Assembly: GCF_005490985.1 (NCBI RefSeq)
Contig: NZ_CP027869.1
Location: forward strand, 3,038,001 to 3,102,000
Direction of reading: 5' to 3'
Source: Curtobacterium sp. SGAir0471
GTDB lineage: Bacteria; Actinomycetota; Actinomycetes; Actinomycetales; Microbacteriaceae
DNA length: 64,000 nt
The position numbers were made by a program, and so were the translations under genes. Under the pieces are notes generated by a model. That model ran no database searches, was not told the DNA's origin, and saw nothing but the letters and a program-made list of their open reading frames with translations. Of this stretch, positions 60,206 to 64,000 are shown piece by piece; the first letter of the stretch is position 1, and every line of letters begins with the position of its first letter.

Positions 60206-60901
60206 TCAGTCCCGCTCGATGTAGACGTGTTGCGCGACCTCGGTCGGGAGCTCGATACCGGCGTCCTCACCGTCGATCCGCACGGCGACGTAGGCACCGG
60301 CCCGCTGGACCCGCGCGACCCGGCCGGGCATGACCCCGGCGGTGCGCAGCTGGTGCAGCAGCTCCGGCTCGAACTGCACGGGCTCCCCCAGCCGCCGGAC
60401 GACACCGGACGCGACGGCGTCCGTGCCGTCGGTCGCCGCGACGATGTTCTGCACGCCGTCGAGGAACTGCTCCGCCGCCGGGCCGCCGATCTCCGCCAGG
60501 CCCGGGATCGGGTTGCCGTAGGGCGACTCCGTCGGGTTGCCGAGCATCTCGAGCAGGCGCACCTCGACCTGCTCGCTCATCACGTGCTCCCACCGGCAGG
60601 CCTCGTCGTGCACGAACGCCCAGTCGAGGCCGATGACGTCGGCGAGGAGTCGCTCGGCCAACCGGTGCTTGCGCATCACGTGCGTGGCACGCGAGCGGCC
60701 CTCGCCGGTGAGTTCGAGGTGGCGGTCACCGGAGACGACGACCAGGCCATCGCGCTCCATCCGCGCGATGGTCTGCGAGACGGTGGGACCGGAGTGCCCG
60801 AGCCGCTCGGAGATGCGCGCGCGCAGCGGCACGATCCCCTCTTCCTCGAGGTCGAGGATCGTCCGCAGGTACATCTCCGTGGTGTCGACGAGATCGGTCA
60901 C
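60206..60901 (-). CDS. DtxR/IdeR-family metal-dependent regulator
   Basis: A 231-residue repressor activated by Fe2+ or Mn2+. The winged-helix DNA-binding domain (1-75) contains HSGPTVSQTIARMERDGLV. The metal-binding dimer domain has HRLAERLL and DEACRWEHVMSEQVE, including the Cys, Glu and His ligands of the DtxR primary site. The C-terminal 75 residues form an SH3-like domain. The presence of the Cys ligand favours iron. The GTG start follows GAGAGGCGG. It is divergent from serC. Confidence 0.92.
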   Translation of the reverse strand: MTDLVDTTEMYLRTILDLEEEGIVPLRARISERLGHSGPTVSQTIARMERDGLVVVSGDRHLELTGEGRSRATHVMRKHRLAERLLADVIGLDWAFVHDEACRWEHVMSEQVEVRLLEMLGNPTESPYGNPIPGLAEIGGPAAEQFLDGVQNIVAATDGTDAVASGVVRRLGEPVQFEPELLHQLRTAGVMPGRVARVQRAGAYVAVRIDGEDAGIELPTEVAQHVYIERD

Positions 60902-61054
60902 GGTCCGCCTCTCATGTCTGGGCCCAGCCCGATCCACCCTACTTGAGCGGTGCGACGAAACCGCACCGCGGGGCGCGTTCACCGGCCTGGAGGCGCGGCG
61001 CGACTCCGCCCCGTCCGGCCGGTGCAGGGTCGGTGGCGCTGGGATACCGCTGGC

Positions 61055-61060
61055 TAGGAT
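61055..61060 (+). promoter_or_regulatory. -10 element for leaderless serC mRNA
   Basis: TAGGAT ends six bases before the ATG at 61067, with no Shine-Dalgarno. Confidence 0.65.
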
Positions 61061-61066
61061 CGGCAC

Positions 61067-62185
61067 ATGGCAGACATCGTCATCCCCGCCGAACTCCTCC
61101 CGACCGACGGACGCTTCGGCTGCGGTCCGTCCAAGATCCGCGGCGCGCAGCTCGAGTCGCTCGTGACCCGAGGGGCGACGATCCTCGGCACGTCCCACCG
61201 CCAGAAGCCCGTCAAGGACCTGGTCGGCAGCGTCCGCCGCGGCCTCGCCGACCTCTTCCAGCTCCCCGACGGCTACGAGGTCGTCCTCGGCAACGGCGGC
61301 TCGACCGCGTTCTGGGACGCCGCGGCCTTCGGGCTCGTCGAGCGTCGGGCCGAGAACCTGTCGTTCGGCGAGTTCGGCTCGAAGTTCGCCAAGGCCACGA
61401 ACACCCCGTGGCTCGAGGCCCCGCACGTCGTCGAGGCCCCGGGCGGCTCGCTCGCCGCCCTCGAGCCCGTGGAGGGCGTCGACGTCTACGCCTACCCGCA
61501 CAACGAGACCTCGACGGGCGTCATGGCCCCGGTCGTCCGCGCCACGGGTGACGAGGGCGCGCTGACGGTCGTCGACGCCACGAGCGCCGCCGGCGGTGCC
61601 GCGTTCGACGTCTCCGCGACCGACGTCTACTACTTCGCGCCGCAGAAGAACTTCGCCTCGGACGGCGGCCTGTGGCTGGCGCTGTTCTCCCCCGCCGCGA
61701 TCGAGCGGGTCGAGCGCATCGCCGCGTCGGACCGGTACATCCCGGAGTTCCTCTCCCTCAAGAACGCCGTGGACAACTCGCGGCTCGACCAGACGCTGAA
61801 CACCCCGGCGCTCGCGACCCTGCTGCTGCTCGACGACCAGGTCAGCTGGATCAACCAGTCGGGCGGTCTCGCCTGGGCGGACACCCGGACGCGCACGTCG
61901 TCGTCGACGATCTACGACTGGGCCGAGGCCTCCGAGCACGCCAGCCCGTTCGTCACCGACCCCGCGCACCGGTCGCAGGTCGTCGCGACGATCGACCTCG
62001 ACGACGCGATCGACGCGAAGGCCGTGGCCGCGACGCTCCGTGCGAACGGCATCGTCGACACCGAGCCGTACCGGAAGCTCGGCCGCAACCAGCTGCGCGT
62101 CGCGACGTTCACCGCGATCGACCCGGACGACGTCGCGAAGCTCGTGCGGGCGATCGACTTCGTCGTCGGCGAGCTGCGCGGCTGA
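61067..62185 (+). CDS. serC: phosphoserine aminotransferase
   Basis: A 372-residue class V PLP aminotransferase in serine (and possibly pyridoxine) synthesis. GPSKIRGAQL opens the actinobacterial form. The lysine in YYFAPQKNFASDGG near residue 195 binds PLP, and HNETSTGV is also typical. The ATG six bases after TAGGAT points to leaderless translation. A hairpin shared with the 23.8 kb intergenic region follows. Confidence 0.95.
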   Translation: MADIVIPAELLPTDGRFGCGPSKIRGAQLESLVTRGATILGTSHRQKPVKDLVGSVRRGLADLFQLPDGYEVVLGNGGSTAFWDAAAFGLVERRAENLSFGEFGSKFAKATNTPWLEAPHVVEAPGGSLAALEPVEGVDVYAYPHNETSTGVMAPVVRATGDEGALTVVDATSAAGGAAFDVSATDVYYFAPQKNFASDGGLWLALFSPAAIERVERIAASDRYIPEFLSLKNAVDNSRLDQTLNTPALATLLLLDDQVSWINQSGGLAWADTRTRTSSSTIYDWAEASEHASPFVTDPAHRSQVVATIDLDDAIDAKAVAATLRANGIVDTEPYRKLGRNQLRVATFTAIDPDDVAKLVRAIDFVVGELRG

Positions 62186-62209
62186 GGTCGCCCCGGGTCG
62201 GATCCCGCG

Positions 62210-62279
62210 AAACGCAACGAAGGCGGTTCCTCACAGCGTCGTACCGCTGCGGGGAACCGCCTTCGTTGCGTCTTGCGAG
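62210..62279. repeat. dispersed GCAACG hairpin element, copy 2 (terminator between convergent genes)
   Basis: An almost perfect hairpin: GCAACGAAGGCGGTTCC pairs with its complement around CAGCG/CGCTG inner arms. It shares outer and inner arms with the copy at 23843-23910 but has compensating base changes. It separates serC from the convergent DUF3027 gene. Confidence 0.85.
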
Positions 62280-62285
62280 GAGAGG

Positions 62286-62978
62286 TCAGGCGCCGTGGCG
62301 CTCCGGGTCCGTCTCGGACGGGTCGAGCCGGTCGAGCTCGAGGTCGTCGTCGGGGTCGGTCGGCCGGACGCGGGACGCCCGTCGGCGCGAGCCACGGGAG
62401 CGCGCCGGAGCGGACACCTCGGCGACCTCGTCATCGTCCTCGTCTGCGCCGTCGTCGTCGGCGGCGGCCGCGTCGACGTCGACCCCGTCCAGCTCGTCGT
62501 CGTCGGACTCGGCGAGGTCGTCCTCGTCGTCCTCGAACTCGTCGTCGTCGTCCGCGGCGTCGTCGTCGGCCTCGTCGTCGTCCGGGTCCTCGTAGTCCGC
62601 TTCCTCGGCGTCGTCGAGGTCGTCGTCCTCGTCCGACTCGTCGTCGTCGTCCGCCTCGTCGTCCTCGTCCGACTCGTCGTCCTCGTCCGTCTGGCCGGCG
62701 CGGTACTCCGCCATCCGGTCCGCCCACGGCACCCAGTCCGGGGCGACCAGCGAGCCGTCGCCCGGCATGAGCTCGACCTCGAGCACGGTGGGCTCGTCGC
62801 CCTCGACCTGCGCGACCGAGACCGTCCAGCGCCAGCCCGGGTAGCCCGGCATCCGGTTCGAGAAGAGGACCGAGACGACGCCGTCGCCCTCGTCCACGGT
62901 GCCGACCGGCTGACCGATGGTCGACTCCGGCGTGACCTCGAGCAGCGCCTTCCGCGCGAGCTCGGTGTGGTCGGCCAT
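62286..62978 (-). CDS. DUF3027-like protein with a long acidic tract
   Basis: A 230-residue protein. The first 95 residues form the conserved DUF3027-type domain (GQPVGTVDEGDGVVSVLFSNRMPGYPGWRWTVSVAQ). Residues about 96-185 are almost entirely Asp, Glu and Ala with scattered Ser, encoded by GTC/CTC-rich triplet repeats. A basic patch (RSRGSRRRASRVR) follows. Function unknown. The ATG shares one base with the cold-shock protein stop, so the two are coupled. Confidence 0.85.
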   Translation of the reverse strand: MADHTELARKALLEVTPESTIGQPVGTVDEGDGVVSVLFSNRMPGYPGWRWTVSVAQVEGDEPTVLEVELMPGDGSLVAPDWVPWADRMAEYRAGQTDEDDESDEDDEADDDDESDEDDDLDDAEEADYEDPDDDEADDDAADDDDEFEDDEDDLAESDDDELDGVDVDAAAADDDGADEDDDEVAEVSAPARSRGSRRRASRVRPTDPDDDLELDRLDPSETDPERHGA

Positions 62979-63355
62979 CAGGCGTCCAGCTGGTCTGCGA
63001 CGTGGCGCAGGATCGCGGCGATGCGCTCGCCGTTCTTCGGGTAGCGACCGTGGCGCAGGTCACCGCTGATCCGGTCGAGCTCCTTCACGAGGTCCTCGAC
63101 GATCACCGCCATGTCGTCGGCGGAGCGGCGGGACATCTTCGCGAGCGAGGGCGCGGGCTCGAGCAGCCGCACCGACAGCGCCTGCGAGCCCTTCTTGCCC
63201 TGGACGACGCCGTACTCCAGGCGGGTCCCGGCCTTGACCGAGGTGACACCGTCCGGCAGCGAGGACGCGTGCAGGAAGACCGGCTCACCGTCGTCGCCGG
63301 TGATGAACCCGAACCCCTTCTGGTCGTCGTAGAACTTGACCTTGCCGGTGGGCAT
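62978..63355 (-). CDS. cold-shock domain protein with C-terminal extension
   Basis: A 125-residue RNA/DNA-binding protein. Residues 1-67 form the cold-shock domain with RNP-1 KGFGFITGDD and RNP-2 VFLHASSL. The remaining 58 residues are a helical extension (SADDMAVIVEDLVKELDRIS) absent from short Csp proteins. GAGGAG precedes the ATG. It is translated together with the DUF3027 protein. Confidence 0.93.
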   Translation of the reverse strand: MPTGKVKFYDDQKGFGFITGDDGEPVFLHASSLPDGVTSVKAGTRLEYGVVQGKKGSQALSVRLLEPAPSLAKMSRRSADDMAVIVEDLVKELDRISGDLRHGRYPKNGERIAAILRHVADQLDA

Positions 63356-63396
63356 GCTGGACTCCTCGTGGTCTGGAACGGCCGTGGTGCGTCGGA

Positions 63397-63402
63397 TATC
63401 CT
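63397..63402 (+). promoter_or_regulatory. -10 element for a leaderless small membrane protein
   Basis: TATCCT ends six bases before the ATG at 63409. Confidence 0.6.
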
Positions 63403-63408
63403 GGGCCG

Positions 63409-63708
63409 ATGGCCAAGCCGACCCGATCCACCGGGCACACGCGCGAACCCGCGGACACCCCGGTGACGTTCAATCGTACCGAACGCGTCCTCGGGTTCAT
63501 GATCGGCGGCATCTTCATCGCCGCCTTCCTCTGCATCGCCGCGATGATCGTGATGTGGCTGACCGTCCCGAGCGCGCAGGGCTCCATGCCCTGGCCGGTG
63601 GTCATGGCGATCCCGCTGGTCGGGCTGCCCATCGGCATGGTGCTCGTCTTCGTGCTGCTCGGCCTCACCTGGACCAAGCGCGCCCGCGAGAACCGGTCGG
63701 CACGCTGA
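63409..63708 (+). CDS. small membrane protein, two hydrophobic segments
   Basis: A 99-residue protein with a polar N-terminus and two membrane segments (about 28-52 and 62-86), and a basic C-terminus. It is not an ABC ATPase despite occasional annotation of similar proteins as transport-related. It lies 19 bases before the next gene. Confidence 0.75.
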   Translation: MAKPTRSTGHTREPADTPVTFNRTERVLGFMIGGIFIAAFLCIAAMIVMWLTVPSAQGSMPWPVVMAIPLVGLPIGMVLVFVLLGLTWTKRARENRSAR

Positions 63709-63727
63709 GGACCGGGAGCGGCGGACG

Positions 63728-64000
63728 ATGACGACCACCGCCGACCTCGCCGCCCGCCTGCGTGCGATGCCGGACGACGACCTGGAACGGCTCGTCGTCG
63801 CCCGTCGCCTGCCCGCGGCGGTCCTCGCCGAGTCCGGCCCGCAGCACGCTGCGGACTTCTTCGACCTCGCCGAGGCCCTCCGGACCGACGAAGCGGTCGA
63901 CGCAGCACTCGAGCACCTGCCCCGGGCCACGCTGCTCGCGCTCCGCGACGGGTCGACCGCCGCCGACGCGCTCGCTCCCGCGGTCGCGCTGGGCCTGGCC
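63728..64000 (+). CDS. helicase-associated-domain protein, N-terminal part (runs off the window end)
   Basis: The first 91 residues are visible. They resemble the N-terminus of actinobacterial helicase-associated (XPB/Ssl2-like) proteins: LAARLRAMPDDDLERLVVARR followed by Asp/Ala-rich helices. The position after the cold-shock and DUF3027 genes matches that assignment. Most of the gene is outside the window. Confidence 0.6.
   Translation, partial: MTTTADLAARLRAMPDDDLERLVVARRLPAAVLAESGPQHAADFFDLAEALRTDEAVDAALEHLPRATLLALRDGSTAADALAPAVALGLA

Overview
The window is a very GC-rich chromosomal segment of an actinobacterium. The 16S-23S spacer without tRNA genes, the gene families and their order (pheST next to the arg cluster, infC-rpmI-rplT beside a DUF1844 gene, serC/DUF3027/cold-shock/helicase-associated protein) suggest the family Microbacteriaceae, plausibly Curtobacterium. 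The genus is an inference; the 16S gene here would settle it. I see no prophage, transposase, plasmid gene or CRISPR array.

Layout. 1-3.5 kb: minus-strand rRNA operon (16S, spacer, 5' part of 23S). 3.5-20 kb: a long minus-strand block that reads infC-rpmI-rplT, an rRNA methyltransferase, pheS-pheT, argC-J-B-D-F, an argG-like gene, argH, a 3-methyladenine glycosylase and tyrS. 20-27.7 kb: DUF1844 protein, maltokinase-like kinase, a family 2 glycosidase with a LacI-type operator, an alpha/beta hydrolase, a PIG-V-like membrane glycosyltransferase and an amidase-like lipoprotein. 27.7-33 kb: tRNA-Ala(CGC), envelope and housekeeping genes (galU, 5-formyl-THF cyclo-ligase, FmdB, mscL, a CDP-alcohol phosphatidyltransferase). 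33-43.9 kb: a giant degenerate SF1 helicase-like protein coupled to a small gene, redox enzymes, and an amino-acid ABC transporter. 43.9-49.4 kb: a coupled SAHH-like / amidohydrolase / cupin operon, a PrsW protease and mycoredoxin. 49.4-64 kb: flotillin, nadE with a set of tiny genes, an AI-2E-family permease, a second (E. coli-type) argG beside tRNA-Arg(CCU), an epoxide hydrolase, HNH nuclease, NlpC/P60 hydrolase, DtxR-type regulator, serC and the start of a helicase-associated gene.

How the genes work together. The arginine cluster encodes ornithine synthesis from N-acetylglutamate (argJ, B, C, D), ornithine carbamoyltransferase (argF) and argininosuccinate lyase (argH). The gene at the normal argG position is intact as a reading frame but has lost the catalytic motifs of argininosuccinate synthase. 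The working enzyme is probably the unrelated-subfamily argG 48 kb away, immediately beside tRNA-Arg, whose 3' end is tandemly duplicated. No argR lies in the cluster.

Transcription and translation signals. At least 14 genes have a TAnnnT -10 element exactly 6 or 7 nt before an ATG or GTG and no Shine-Dalgarno, which indicates leaderless mRNAs; one of these sets the start of the helicase-like gene. infC has the opposite arrangement: a perfect AAGGAG placed 6 nt before an AUU codon. Two families of dispersed hairpins act as terminators between genes, and several short minisatellites lie in intergenic DNA.
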